From CAZDME01 sp964506785 [NCBI: uncultured bacterium] (GTDB lineage: Bacteria > CAZDME01 > JAYEMH01), in contig CAZDME010000002.1 of assembly GCA_964506785.1 (NCBI GenBank), forward strand, positions 1 to 52,864: a stretch of 52,864 nucleotides of DNA, written 5' to 3'. Below are positions 1 to 8,816 of the stretch, in pieces. The stretch's first letter is position 1; every line of letters starts with the position of its first letter. The translations under genes were made by a program, and so were the position numbers. Below the pieces are notes generated by a model. The model had not been told where the DNA came from. It was given only the letters and a program-made list of their open reading frames with translations, and did no database searches.

Positions 1-493
1 TGTTTCTATTTTGATTAAGCTGGGTTCTCCGGGGGCAGTTTTTTATAAACAGGAAAGGGTCGGTCAGGATGGGAAAAAATTTTTAATATACAAATTCCGC
101 ACGATGACAACGGATGCTGAAGCGCAAACCGGGCCGGTCTGGACAAAGGCAGATGACAAGCGACGGACGAAAATAGGAAAATTTTTACGCCGCCTTAATA
201 TCGATGAATTACCGCAACTCTTTAACGTCTTAAAAGGCGATATGAGTCTGGTCGGCCCCCGCCCGGAGAGGCCTTATTTTGTCGGCCAATTTAAAGAGGA
301 TATTCCCCGCTATATGGTCCGCCATAAGATTAAATCCGGGCTGACTGGCTGGGCCCAGGTTAATGGATTACGCGGCGACACCTCGATTAAAGAGCGGACT
401 AAATATGACCTTTTTTATGCCGAGAACTGGTCTATCTTTTTTGATATCAAAATTTTGTTGCGGAGTATCCTGGCGATAAAAAATGCCTGTTGA
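1..493 (+). CDS. Polyprenyl-phosphate sugar transferase (bacterial sugar transferase family), 3' part
   Basis: C-terminal part of a membrane-linked initiating glycosyltransferase that moves a sugar-1-phosphate onto undecaprenyl phosphate to begin surface polysaccharide synthesis. The reading frame is open to the left edge (first full codon at base 2), so the N-terminal membrane region is outside the window; the TTG at 11 is not a credible start. Family motifs seen: a lipid-proximal segment with SPG and FYKQERVG, then KFRTM, DELPQLFNVLKGDMSLVGPRP split over consecutive stretches, and KSGLTGWAQVNG near the end, followed by the usual NWS..D tail. It is followed by a gap and then an O-antigen ligase, consistent with a polysaccharide locus. 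Which sugar it uses cannot be read from this fragment. Confidence 0.9.
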   Translation, partial: VSILIKLGSPGAVFYKQERVGQDGKKFLIYKFRTMTTDAEAQTGPVWTKADDKRRTKIGKFLRRLNIDELPQLFNVLKGDMSLVGPRPERPYFVGQFKEDIPRYMVRHKIKSGLTGWAQVNGLRGDTSIKERTKYDLFYAENWSIFFDIKILLRSILAIKNAC

Positions 494-849
494 TAATAAG
501 TTGATGAGTAAATCCCGTTAGAAAGGATGAGTCCCGTTAACGGAAACCCCGTTTTAGGATTCAGGAGGTGTTGGTTAAGTGTCGATATATCGATTGATTC
601 CTTGTCGCAGGGGCCTTCTGAGCAGTTTGCCCTTGGTTTTTGCGGTTTTCTGCTGTGGCGCACGTCGATAGTCGTTGAGATTCACTGCCAGGCTATATTG
701 CTGCCGTACATACTTAAGGAGTTCGTATCGCCGTGGGCTGGGCACTAAGAATATTCTGTTATTCATAAAGCGTTATCTGAAAAATAGTTTTTGGTTCTGG
801 GATGAAATATTCAGGGATGACCAAAGAAGAACTTTAGTAAAAGGAGATT
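494..849. other. 356-bp gap with short repeats, no convincing gene
   Basis: No ORF here has family-like sequence or a good ribosome-binding site. The left end has three copies of CCCGTT (514-519, 533-538, 548-553), one inside the perfect palindrome CCGTTAACGG (534-543). A second perfect 12-base palindrome, TCGATATATCGA, is at 582-593. Overlapping small frames on both strands (for example 575-766 minus, rich in Arg and Lys) look like remnants or chance. The last bases hold AAGGAG (841-846), the ribosome-binding site of the next gene. It could be a decayed mobile element or gene. Confidence 0.5.
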
Positions 850-2061
850 ATGGATAGGAAAAAAATAATTGCTTTTTGTGACCGCTGGATTATCAGGTTT
901 TTCTATGTATTGGTTATTGCGATACCTTTTTCCCGGGCAATAATTGAAATTGCTTCGACTTTAATCATTCTGGCCTGGTTAACCAAGAAAATTCTGGAAA
1001 AAGACCTGAGTATCCCTTATACCCCGGTTTCCCTTCTCCTGGGTATATTTGTCTTGGTTAATATCCTTTCCATATATAACACTACCTTTGGCTATGCAGG
1101 CATCCAGGGTTTAAGCAAAATTTTTCAATATTTACTGCTTTTCCTTATCGCCATCGATTATATGGATAAGCCTTCTTTCTTTGAAAGGGTAATCTATTTA
1201 AGTTTGATTGTTTCCGGTATCATTGCCATAGATGGGGTAATTCAGTACTTTTTGGGTTTTGATTTGATTCGTCACCGAAATATGGGTATAGTCGATGGGA
1301 AAAATAGAATGACCGCTTCTTTTGAACATCCCAATGACTTCGGGGCATATTTAACATTGATTATTCCCCTTTTCATAGGGGTGGCTATTTTTGGAAAAAT
1401 GAAAAAGAAGGCCAGATTTCTTTATTTTGCCGCCATCAGCTTACTTTTTATTTGTCTGGCCTTAACCTATTCCCGCGGAGCTTGGATTGGGGTGCTGGCC
1501 GGGATAGTCTTTTTAAGTTTGGTGAATAAAAGGCGGCTGGTCCCGATAATTTTTTTATTATTCCTAATCAGCTTGTTTTTTATCCCCTCTTCTTTCCAAA
1601 ACCGGGCGAAAGAAATCTTCGCCTTAAAAAACGGTTCCAACCAGGAAAGGATTATGATTTGGCAAGGAGCGATAAAAATGATAGAGGTCCATCCTATTAT
1701 TGGCCACGGTGTTAATACCTTTTGTGTAAATTACCCTAATTATAGCCTGCCCGAAAGTAACGGCCGCTGGTATGCCCATAATTGCTACCTGCAGATGGCA
1801 GGTGAAATCGGCCTGTTAGGTTTGTCAGTCTTTCTGATGACAATGCTGGGACTTTTTATTAATCGCCTCAGGGCATTAAAACGTTTAAGGGATGGGAATA
1901 GAAAGGTGATGTTAGCCGGAATTTTAAGCGGCCTTTTTGGTTTTTTAATTCACAGCTTTGTTGATACTAATTTTTACAGTTTACCTTTGGCGGTGGCTTT
2001 TTGGTTTTTTTGCGGATTAGCGATAGGGACTGCCAAATTAGAGAGAAAAAATGCGCTTTAA
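850..2061 (+). CDS. O-antigen ligase / polymerase family membrane protein
   Basis: Polytopic inner-membrane protein of the WaaL/Wzy_C family, which joins or polymerises undecaprenyl-linked glycans at the periplasmic face. The 403-residue protein is almost wholly hydrophobic with about ten to twelve membrane spans. Diagnostic motifs are TYSRGAWIG (206-214, with the conserved Arg), HPIIGHGVNTF (281-291) and AHNCYLQMAGEIGLLGL (309-325), the last being the hallmark of the long periplasmic loop. The ATG at 850 is preceded by AAGGAG at 841-846. Its 3' end overlaps the next gene by 11 bases. The nearby sugar transferase fits a surface-polysaccharide role. Ligase versus polymerase cannot be decided from sequence alone. 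Confidence 0.88.
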   Translation: MDRKKIIAFCDRWIIRFFYVLVIAIPFSRAIIEIASTLIILAWLTKKILEKDLSIPYTPVSLLLGIFVLVNILSIYNTTFGYAGIQGLSKIFQYLLLFLIAIDYMDKPSFFERVIYLSLIVSGIIAIDGVIQYFLGFDLIRHRNMGIVDGKNRMTASFEHPNDFGAYLTLIIPLFIGVAIFGKMKKKARFLYFAAISLLFICLALTYSRGAWIGVLAGIVFLSLVNKRRLVPIIFLLFLISLFFIPSSFQNRAKEIFALKNGSNQERIMIWQGAIKMIEVHPIIGHGVNTFCVNYPNYSLPESNGRWYAHNCYLQMAGEIGLLGLSVFLMTMLGLFINRLRALKRLRDGNRKVMLAGILSGLFGFLIHSFVDTNFYSLPLAVAFWFFCGLAIGTAKLERKNAL

Positions 2062-3097
2062 TCCTCAAGGTTTGGCTACTAGTATCGGCAGTCTGCCTCA
2101 TCTAGATGAAAGAGAGGCGGCGGAAATTGTCTTAAAAGAATTTCCCCAGATTCCCGCTTGGCCTCAACTGCCCAAAAGGAATTTCTATGAAGATATGAGA
2201 ACTCAGTTTTCTCAAGGTTTGCCCGGGATTGTCTGTAGCCCTGAGACAGGAAAATTTTATTTTGACACCAGCCATGGGTTAGATGAAAAATTAGGAGAGT
2301 TCTATCAGCAATATCTTGCCGGAAATATGGATTATTTTGCCATCAGCCGGGAATATGCCGCTGGGTTCTACAGCTTCATCGAGCTTCTGGAAAAAGGTGC
2401 GGCTGATGGTTGGATTTATCTTAAAGGGCAAGTTACCGGGCCGATCAGCTTCGGGCTGGCAACCACTGATGAAAAAAAACGGGCCATCATTTATCGGGAG
2501 GAATTTGTCGATATCTTAACCAAACAGGCAGTGATGAAAGCCAAGTGGCAGATTAAAAAGTTAAAGGAGTTTTCCTCTCAGCTGATTATTTTTATCGATG
2601 AGCCATACCTGGCTTCTTTCGGGTCGGCGTATATAAACCTGGATAGGAAAATCTTAGTTGAAAGTTTACAGGAAATTATAGCCTCTATCCAGAAAGGCGG
2701 GGCTCTGGCGGGTATTCACTGCTGCGGTAATACCGATTGGTCTTTACCTCTTTCGACCACAATAGATATCTTGAGTTTCGATGCTTTTGAGTTTATTGGA
2801 AATTTGGCGCTTTATGCCGATAAACTAAAGGAGTTTCTCGGACGCGGCGGAGTCCTATCCTGGGGAATAGTCCCGAGCAGGAATATCGGCGATGAGAGCT
2901 TAAAAGTCGAATCGATTTCGGCAAAATTGGAAAGCGGATTCCAACTCTTGGCTAAAAAGGGAATAAATACTGAGATTCTCAGGAAGTCGTGTCTGCTTAC
3001 CCCCAGCTGCGGCACGGGAAGTTTAAATGTAGCCATGTCAGAGAAAATTTTGAAAGCGACCAGATTAATTTCAGAAAATTTCCGGAAGAAATATTGA
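2051..3097 (+). CDS. Core-MetE / UROD-superfamily methyltransferase (methionine-synthase-like)
   Basis: A 348-residue single-barrel protein of the UROD/MetE-like superfamily, matching the short 'core-MetE' type that lacks the N-terminal half of classical MetE. Seen: the N-terminal ATSIGSLPH signature (9-17), FIDEP (181-185), HCCGNTDW (223-230), and a C-terminal TPSCGTG with Cys320. His223, Cys225 and Cys320 match the positions of the MetE zinc ligands that activate homocysteine or another thiol. Family knowledge suggests methyl transfer to a thiol, with the methyl donor in core-MetE proteins likely a corrinoid rather than methyl-folate polyglutamate. It overlaps the preceding ligase gene and ends one base before uvrB. 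The exact substrate is not established. Confidence 0.75.
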   Translation: MRFNPQGLATSIGSLPHLDEREAAEIVLKEFPQIPAWPQLPKRNFYEDMRTQFSQGLPGIVCSPETGKFYFDTSHGLDEKLGEFYQQYLAGNMDYFAISREYAAGFYSFIELLEKGAADGWIYLKGQVTGPISFGLATTDEKKRAIIYREEFVDILTKQAVMKAKWQIKKLKEFSSQLIIFIDEPYLASFGSAYINLDRKILVESLQEIIASIQKGGALAGIHCCGNTDWSLPLSTTIDILSFDAFEFIGNLALYADKLKEFLGRGGVLSWGIVPSRNIGDESLKVESISAKLESGFQLLAKKGINTEILRKSCLLTPSCGTGSLNVAMSEKILKATRLISENFRKKY

Positions 3098-3098
3098 A

Positions 3099-5126
3099 AT
3101 GGCTAAATTCAAGTTAGTTTCTAAATTTAAGCTTCAAGGCGACCAAAAAGAAGCGGTAAATAAACTCTCTGAGGGAGTCTTAGCCGGGAAGAAACATCAG
3201 GTGCTCTTAGGGGTGACCGGTTCGGGGAAAACCTTTACCGTGGCCAATGTTATTCTGCGCCTGGGAAAGCCGACGCTGGTAATTTCGCATAATAAAACCC
3301 TGGCCGCCCAGCTTTTTAGCGAATTCAAACAATTTTTCCCCCATAATAGGGTGGAATATTTCGTCAGCTATTACGATTATTATCAACCCGAGGCTTATGT
3401 TCCGCAAACAGATACCTATATTGAAAAAGATGCCTCAATCAATGATGACATCGACCGGCTCAGGCTTTCGGCCACCAGCGCCTTGTTAGAATCCGATGAT
3501 GTCATCATTGTGGCCAGTGTTTCCTGCATTTATGGCATTGGCGCGCCGGAGGACTGGCAGAAGTTAGGCTTGAAGCTAAAGTGCGGCAAAAAAATTTCGG
3601 AAGACGAGTTGATTCAATATTTAATCGATTTGCAGTATGAACGTAACGATTATGATTTTTCCCGGGGGAAATTCCGCCGGCGGGGAGAAGCGGTAGAGAT
3701 CTGGCCGGCTTATCGAGAGGAAGGCCTGCGCCTGGAATATAAGAATGATGAAATCAAGCGAATGGTTATTTTTAATCCGCTAACCGGAAAGGTTTCTCGC
3801 AAGATTGCTGATTTAACCTTGTTTCCCGCCAAGCATTTTGTTATCCCTCATTCCCGGGTAGAGACGGCTTTGGCGGCTATCAAAAAAGAATTAAAGGAAA
3901 GATTAACCGATTTAAAAAGTAAAAACAAATTATTAGAGGCGCAGCGCTTAGAGATGCGGACTAACTATGATTTAGAAATGCTGAAAGAACTGGGTTACTG
4001 CCCGGGAATAGAAAATTATTCCCGGCATTTAAGCGGCCGGCGGCCGGGACAGCCTCCGTATAACCTGCTTGATTATTTTCCCAGAGATTATCTTTTGGTC
4101 ATCGATGAATCGCATGTCACTATTCCGCAGCTTCGAGGTATGTATGAAGGTGACCGCTCCCGCAAGGAAACCTTGGTCGAATTCGGCTTTCGGCTTCCTT
4201 CCGCCTTGGATAATCGGCCCTTAAATTTTGCTGAATTTGAAAAAAAAATTGACAAGGTAATCTATGCTTCCGCTACTCCCGGAGATTATGAGCTTCGTCT
4301 GGCCAGAGAAATAGTCGAGCAGATTATCCGGCCTACCGGACTTCTTGACCCGAAAATAATAGTGAAACCGGCTAAAAATCAAATCGATGATTTAATAGGA
4401 CAAATCCGCCAGCGGGCAAAAAATAAAGAAAGGGTTCTGATTACGACTTTAACCAAGCGGATGTCCGAGGAGTTAAGCGATTATTTGGCTGAAGTGGGGG
4501 TTAAGGTGCGGTATCTTCATTCAGAAATCGAAACTATCGAAAGGATGGAAATCCTTAAGGGTCTCAGACGGGCTGAATTTGATTGCTTGGTGGGGATAAA
4601 TCTTTTGAGAGAGGGATTGGATCTGCCTGAGGTATCGCTGGTGGCAATCCTTGATGCCGACAAAGAAGGTTTCTTGAGGTCTTACCGCTCCCTGATTCAG
4701 GTGGCTGGACGGGCGGCCAGAAACGCCGGCGGGGAAGTAATCATGTATGCGGATAAACCGACACCTTCAATGATTCAGGCGATAAAGGAAAGTGAGCGCC
4801 GGAGGAAGAAACAAACCGCTTTTAATAAAAAACACGGCATTACCCCGAGGACAATAGATAAAGCCATCCAAGAAGGGATAGAATCCTTAACTAAAGCTAA
4901 GAATTATGGTTTTTCCCTGGTGAGAGAAAAACGGGAGCGTTATTCATCTTTAAAGAGGGCGCAGGTTGTCGGAGAGTTGAGAAGGCAGATGAAAATTTCG
5001 GCAGAGAACCTTGAGTTTGAAAAGGCAGCACTTTTAAGGGATGAAATCCGGGAGCTGGAACGTATAGGGAAAGGAAAGTTATACAAAAGAGGGGCGAGAA
5101 AACGAAATAACATGATAGCGAGATAA
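3099..5126 (+). CDS. uvrB: Excinuclease ABC subunit B (UvrB)
   Basis: Damage-verification helicase-like ATPase of nucleotide excision repair; it receives DNA from UvrA and recruits UvrC. Full length at 675 residues. Seen: Walker A GVTGSGKT (38-45), the aromatic beta-hairpin region with [21 protein letters not shown] (about 90-110) that inserts between strands, the DEAD-box variant DESH (336-339), helicase motifs V/VI ([20 protein letters not shown]), and the C-terminal UVR domain (about 626-660) that binds UvrC. Start is one base after the previous stop. Oddity: the last basic residues are encoded inside a tract of tandem octamers (5098-5137) that continues to the nadC start, so the UvrB tail may be repeat-derived. 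Confidence 0.98.
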   Translation: MAKFKLVSKFKLQGDQKEAVNKLSEGVLAGKKHQVLLGVTGSGKTFTVANVILRLGKPTLVISHNKTLAAQLFSEFKQFFPHNRVEYFVSYYDYYQPEAYVPQTDTYIEKDASINDDIDRLRLSATSALLESDDVIIVASVSCIYGIGAPEDWQKLGLKLKCGKKISEDELIQYLIDLQYERNDYDFSRGKFRRRGEAVEIWPAYREEGLRLEYKNDEIKRMVIFNPLTGKVSRKIADLTLFPAKHFVIPHSRVETALAAIKKELKERLTDLKSKNKLLEAQRLEMRTNYDLEMLKELGYCPGIENYSRHLSGRRPGQPPYNLLDYFPRDYLLVIDESHVTIPQLRGMYEGDRSRKETLVEFGFRLPSALDNRPLNFAEFEKKIDKVIYASATPGDYELRLAREIVEQIIRPTGLLDPKIIVKPAKNQIDDLIGQIRQRAKNKERVLITTLTKRMSEELSDYLAEVGVKVRYLHSEIETIERMEILKGLRRAEFDCLVGINLLREGLDLPEVSLVAILDADKEGFLRSYRSLIQVAGRAARNAGGEVIMYADKPTPSMIQAIKESERRRKKQTAFNKKHGITPRTIDKAIQEGIESLTKAKNYGFSLVREKRERYSSLKRAQVVGELRRQMKISAENLEFEKAALLRDEIRELERIGKGKLYKRGARKRNNMIAR

Positions 5127-5137
5127 CGGAATAACGG
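5098..5137 (+). repeat. Five tandem octamers across the uvrB end / nadC start
   Basis: Reading in steps of eight: GAAAACGA, AATAACAT, GATAGCGA, GATAACGG, AATAACGG. The consensus is (G/A)ATAACG(A/G). The tract covers the last codons and stop of uvrB and stops four bases before the nadC ATG. The same octamer, in similar position, precedes aroA (39326-39366). Confidence 0.8.
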
Positions 5138-5141
5138 TTTT

Positions 5142-6008
5142 ATGAAGCTGCAAGTACAAGACAAAGATTTAATTCAATTGGCTTTGCGGGAGGATACCTG
5201 CCGGGGAGATCCGACTACGGCTTCATTGATTGATAGAGGGAAAACGGCCCGGGCTTTAATTTTTGCCCGAAGCCAGGGGATTATTTCCGGACTATATTTA
5301 GCCAAGACGGTTTTTAAAACTTTAGATCCCAGGGTAAAATTCAGGCTTTTGGTCCCAGAAGGCAGTTTGGTTAAGGTTGATACGGCGGTTGCGGACATTA
5401 AAGGGAAAGCCAGAAGTTTATTCAAAGGAGAAAGATTAGCCTTGAATTTTATCCAGCACTTATCAGGGATATCAACTACCACTTTCCAATTCGTTATTAA
5501 GGCAAAAAATACATCGATTAAAATTACTGATACGAGAAAAACTATACCTGGCCTGCGGCATTTAGAGAAATATGCGGTTAGAATGGGCGGAGGGGTTAAC
5601 CACCGAACTACCTTAGGGGATTTCATTTTGATTAAAGATAATCATTGGCGGTTCCTTCCTGAAGATTCTTTGGCTGAAGGAGTGAAAAGGATTCGGAAAA
5701 GAAAACCCGAATTAGAAATAGAGGTAGAGGTTAAAAAAATCCCCGAATTAAAAAAAGCTTTAGAGGCCGAGGTAGATGTTATTTTACTTGATAATATGGA
5801 TTATGCTTTACTCAAGAAATCGGTGAAATTGATTGAGAATTGGCGGAAGGTGAAGAAAAGGAGGAGACCTCTCATTGAAGTGTCCGGCGGGATAAATCCG
5901 GATAATTTCAATCAGCTTATTCCTTTGAGGATTGATCGGGTATCTATCGGCGCTTTAACTCATTCGGCACCGGCTTTTCCGGCAGATATGGAAATTATAA
6001 ATGAATAA
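5142..6008 (+). CDS. nadC: Nicotinate-nucleotide diphosphorylase (carboxylating), quinolinate phosphoribosyltransferase
   Basis: Converts quinolinate and PRPP to nicotinate mononucleotide, CO2 and PPi in de novo NAD synthesis, in the cytoplasm. The 288 residues match the family length. Seen: LREDTCRGDPTTASL at the N terminus, the active-site DTRKTIPG (130-137), RMGGGVNHRTTLGD with LIKDNH just after, then EVEVKK, ILLDNMD and IEVSGGI, which line the substrate pocket of the C-terminal barrel. The gene has no clear Shine-Dalgarno; it starts just after a repeat tract, so translation may depend on coupling with uvrB. The nadA and nadB partners are not in this window. Confidence 0.96.
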   Translation: MKLQVQDKDLIQLALREDTCRGDPTTASLIDRGKTARALIFARSQGIISGLYLAKTVFKTLDPRVKFRLLVPEGSLVKVDTAVADIKGKARSLFKGERLALNFIQHLSGISTTTFQFVIKAKNTSIKITDTRKTIPGLRHLEKYAVRMGGGVNHRTTLGDFILIKDNHWRFLPEDSLAEGVKRIRKRKPELEIEVEVKKIPELKKALEAEVDVILLDNMDYALLKKSVKLIENWRKVKKRRRPLIEVSGGINPDNFNQLIPLRIDRVSIGALTHSAPAFPADMEIINE

Positions 6009-6759
6009 GTTCGGCAGGCGAATCCATCGGTATGAAAGTGTTTCTTCGACCAATGATCTGGCCCGTGCTTTAGCGGATAAAGGAGAACCTGAAGGGACAG
6101 TCGTTTTAGCCGATGAACAGAAGCGAGGCCGAGGAAAATGGCGGCGGGTTTGGATTTCCCCCCAGGGTGAAGGTATCTGGATGTCACTGATTCTTCGCCC
6201 CAAGCTTAAGCCTGAAGATACGGCAAAAATAACCCTGATGACGGCCGTGGCTATAGTTAAGGCTTTAGACAAACAATTAGGAATTAAAGCCAGGATTAAA
6301 TGGCCGAATGATATTTTAGTCAAAGGGAAAAAAATTGCCGGGATTCTTACGGAGATGAAAACCGAAAAAGCAAAGGTGAAATTTGTTATTGTCGGAATCG
6401 GAGTGAACACAAATATCGATTTTAGTAAATTCCCCGAAGAATTAAGGGGAGGCATAACCTCAGTAAAAAAGGAATATTTGCGGCAGTTTTCGCCGGAAAG
6501 ATTAATGAAAGAAATCCTTAGGGAGATGGAATTTTGTTATTCTCTTTTCAGGGAAGAAGGGTTCTCGCCTATTAGAGAAGAATGGAAAGGGTATTCGGCA
6601 ACTTTAGGAAAGCAGATTGAAGCGCGTTATCACGGAGAAAAGGTTTTTGGCCAGGCGGTTGGTCTGGGTGAAACAGGCACCCTTCTTTTAAGAAGGGATA
6701 GCGGGATAATAGACGAACTGTCTGGAAGCGATATTCACATAGTAGATAGCACTCACTAG
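6001..6759 (+). CDS. birA: Biotin--[acetyl-CoA carboxylase] ligase, monofunctional
   Basis: Makes biotinyl-AMP and attaches biotin to the carboxylase carrier protein. At 252 residues it lacks the N-terminal helix-turn-helix of bifunctional BirA, so it should be a ligase without repressor activity. Seen: SSTNDLA (15-21), the biotinyl-AMP loop RGRGKW (42-47), KWPNDILV (100-107) with the following lysines 108-111 at the catalytic site, GIGVNTN (132-138), and a short C-terminal SH3-like domain. It overlaps nadC by eight bases, so the two cofactor genes are probably translationally coupled. Confidence 0.95.
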   Translation: MNKFGRRIHRYESVSSTNDLARALADKGEPEGTVVLADEQKRGRGKWRRVWISPQGEGIWMSLILRPKLKPEDTAKITLMTAVAIVKALDKQLGIKARIKWPNDILVKGKKIAGILTEMKTEKAKVKFVIVGIGVNTNIDFSKFPEELRGGITSVKKEYLRQFSPERLMKEILREMEFCYSLFREEGFSPIREEWKGYSATLGKQIEARYHGEKVFGQAVGLGETGTLLLRRDSGIIDELSGSDIHIVDSTH

Positions 6760-6830
6760 ACAGTAATCGGCGCTTTTATTTTCCGCCCGGCAGTAATCAG
6801 TTTTAGTGTCTATTCTACGAAGGGAAAAAG

Positions 6831-7601
6831 ATGCTATTAGCCATTGACATTGGAAACAGCAATATAAATCTCGGAATTTTTGAAGAGGGTAAACTCAAAA
6901 AGAAAGAAAATTTACCGGTTAATTTAAAGTGGGGTAAAGAGCAGTACCTATCCTTACTGGATAAATTCTTAGCCTCGGCGGTTTTTGAAAAAGCTAATAT
7001 CACCTCGGTTGTTATTGCTTCAGTAGTGCCGTCCTTGACGGATATATTTAGAGAAGCATCTTCGGCTAATTTTGGTTTTGACCCTACCATAGTGAATTCA
7101 GACCTGGTTCTGGGCATACGGATAAACTTTGATAATCCAGAGGAAATCGGGGCCGACCGTTTAGCCAATGCGGTGGGCGTAAACCATTTTTTCCCTCATC
7201 AATCAGTTATTGCCGTTGATTTCGGGACAGCGATTACCTTTGATGTCCTCGATGAGAAAAAAGGTTATATCGGCGGGGTGATTGCACCGGGGATAGGCAT
7301 GGTTGAACAGGCCCTTTGTGAAAAAACGGCTTTGCTTCCTCAAATCGAATTGGTTAAACCGGCAAGTATTTTGGGAAGGAATACCGAAGAAAGTATGCAG
7401 GCAGGCGTCTATTATGGTATGGTCGGTTTGGTTGAGACGATTCTCGAAAAGTTGATTAAGACCTTTCAAGGAAAGCTTATGGTTATTGCCACCGGGGGCT
7501 GGGCTTATTTAGTAGCCAGTCAAATCAGCCGGATTAAAAAGATTGAGCCGGATTTAACCCTTTACGGCCTCTGGAAAATTAATGAATTGAACAAAAGATG
7601 A
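6831..7601 (+). CDS. coaX: Type III pantothenate kinase
   Basis: Phosphorylates pantothenate, the first step of coenzyme A synthesis; the type III form belongs to the ASKHA fold and usually needs a monovalent cation. 256 residues, full length. Seen: the phosphate loop AIDIGNSN (4-11, with Asp6), GADRLAN (107-113, with the catalytic-base Asp109), DFGTA (130-134) and YIGGVIAPGIGM (146-157). The ATG is preceded by AAGGGAAAAAG. A 71-base spacer separates it from birA. The cofactor genes nadC, birA and coaX are thus clustered. Confidence 0.95.
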   Translation: MLLAIDIGNSNINLGIFEEGKLKKKENLPVNLKWGKEQYLSLLDKFLASAVFEKANITSVVIASVVPSLTDIFREASSANFGFDPTIVNSDLVLGIRINFDNPEEIGADRLANAVGVNHFFPHQSVIAVDFGTAITFDVLDEKKGYIGGVIAPGIGMVEQALCEKTALLPQIELVKPASILGRNTEESMQAGVYYGMVGLVETILEKLIKTFQGKLMVIATGGWAYLVASQISRIKKIEPDLTLYGLWKINELNKR

Positions 7602-7647
7602 AAAAAAGAAGAAGGATGATGGGCGGTTTAAAAAAGGAGGGAAAAAA

Positions 7648-8808
7648 ATGGGTATGTGGGTAGGTCGGAGTCGTAAAGCCCGGCGATGTTATGGATTTGA
7701 TGAAATTTCTTTGGTGCCTGGAGAGGTGACGATTAATCCTAATGAGGTAAATACGAGCTGGCAGTTAGGTTCGATTCGTGTTGAGGTGCCGATAATGGCC
7801 GCGGCTATGGATGGAGTAGTTGATGTAAAAATGGCTATCGCCATGGGGAAATTAGGCGGCTTAGCCGTATTGAACTTAGAAGGGGTCCAGACCCGCTATG
7901 AGAAACCCGATGAGGTAATTTCCCAAATTGTTAATGCTGCTCCAGAGGAAGCTACCCGCTTGGTACAGGGGATTTATTTAAAGCCGATAAAAGAAGAACT
8001 TATTTCCGTCCGGATTAAAGAGATTAAGAAGGCGGGGATTCCGGCGGTTGTCTCCGCTATTCCTCAGCGGGCGGAAAAATTTGGGAAAATTGCCGAAAAA
8101 GCCGGAGCCGATATTTTTGTTGTCCAGTCAACGGTGACCACGGTTGAACACATATCCTCAGAGTATAAAAGCCTTGACTTTGAAAAGTTTTGTAAAGATA
8201 TGTCGATTCCAGTTATCGTCGGGAATTGTGTTACTTATAAAGCGGCACTGGGATTAATGAAGACCGGGATTGCCGCGCTATTAGTCGGAATCGGCCCCGG
8301 GGCGGCTTGTACTACCCGGGGTGTTTTAGGAGTGGGGGTGCCTCAAGTTACGGCTACCGCCGATACGGCGGCGGCGCGCGATTTTTATTTTAAGCAAACC
8401 GGGTGTTATGTACCGATTATTACCGACGGCGGTATGACTACCGGCGGAGATATTTGCAAGGCCTTTGCCAGTGGAGCCGATGCGGTGATGATTGGTTCCT
8501 CTTTGGCCCGAGCTGAAGAAGCCCCGGGAAAAGGTTATCACTGGGGAATGGCAACTCCGCACGCAAATCTTCCCCGAGGAACGAGAATTTATGTAGGAAC
8601 AACCGGAAGCTTAAAGGAAATTCTTGTCGGGCCGGCTAAATTGGACGATGGAACGCAAAATTTAGTCGGGGCTTTAAGAACATCTATGGGTGCCGTTGGC
8701 GCCGGAAATATTAGAGAAATGCAGCTTACAGAGATAATTATCGCCCCTTCTATCAAAACCGAAGGGAAGGTTTTTCAAGCTGAACAGAAAGTAGGCATGG
8801 GAAAATAA
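7648..8808 (+). CDS. GuaB3-type IMP dehydrogenase / GMP reductase family protein
   Basis: A 386-residue TIM-barrel protein of the IMPDH/GMPR family without CBS domains, matching the GuaB3 subgroup. Seen: the characteristic N terminus with GRSRKARRCYGFDEI, the substrate loop GIGPGAACTTR with catalytic-type Cys221, then GVGVPQ, ITDGGMTTGGD (phosphate binding) and IGSSLARAEEAPG. The flap Arg-Tyr of the classical enzyme is not clearly recognisable. A very good AAAAGGAGGG site precedes the ATG. Family knowledge: GuaB3 proteins act on purine nucleotides but their reaction direction has been debated, so the name IMP dehydrogenase should be used with care. It lies eight bases before dnaE. Confidence 0.85.
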   Translation: MGMWVGRSRKARRCYGFDEISLVPGEVTINPNEVNTSWQLGSIRVEVPIMAAAMDGVVDVKMAIAMGKLGGLAVLNLEGVQTRYEKPDEVISQIVNAAPEEATRLVQGIYLKPIKEELISVRIKEIKKAGIPAVVSAIPQRAEKFGKIAEKAGADIFVVQSTVTTVEHISSEYKSLDFEKFCKDMSIPVIVGNCVTYKAALGLMKTGIAALLVGIGPGAACTTRGVLGVGVPQVTATADTAAARDFYFKQTGCYVPIITDGGMTTGGDICKAFASGADAVMIGSSLARAEEAPGKGYHWGMATPHANLPRGTRIYVGTTGSLKEILVGPAKLDDGTQNLVGALRTSMGAVGAGNIREMQLTEIIIAPSIKTEGKVFQAEQKVGMGK

Positions 8809-8816
8809 ATTTTGTT

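Noticed and set aside
575-766. Minus-strand ORF of 63 residues in the first gap.
   Set aside because: Basic low-complexity sequence with no family look, overlapped by frames on the other strand; treated as relic or chance.
6757-6812. TAGACA/TGTCTA inverted repeat and CAGTAATC direct repeat between birA and coaX.
   Set aside because: Six-base arms separated by about 44 bases with no T-run are within chance expectation.
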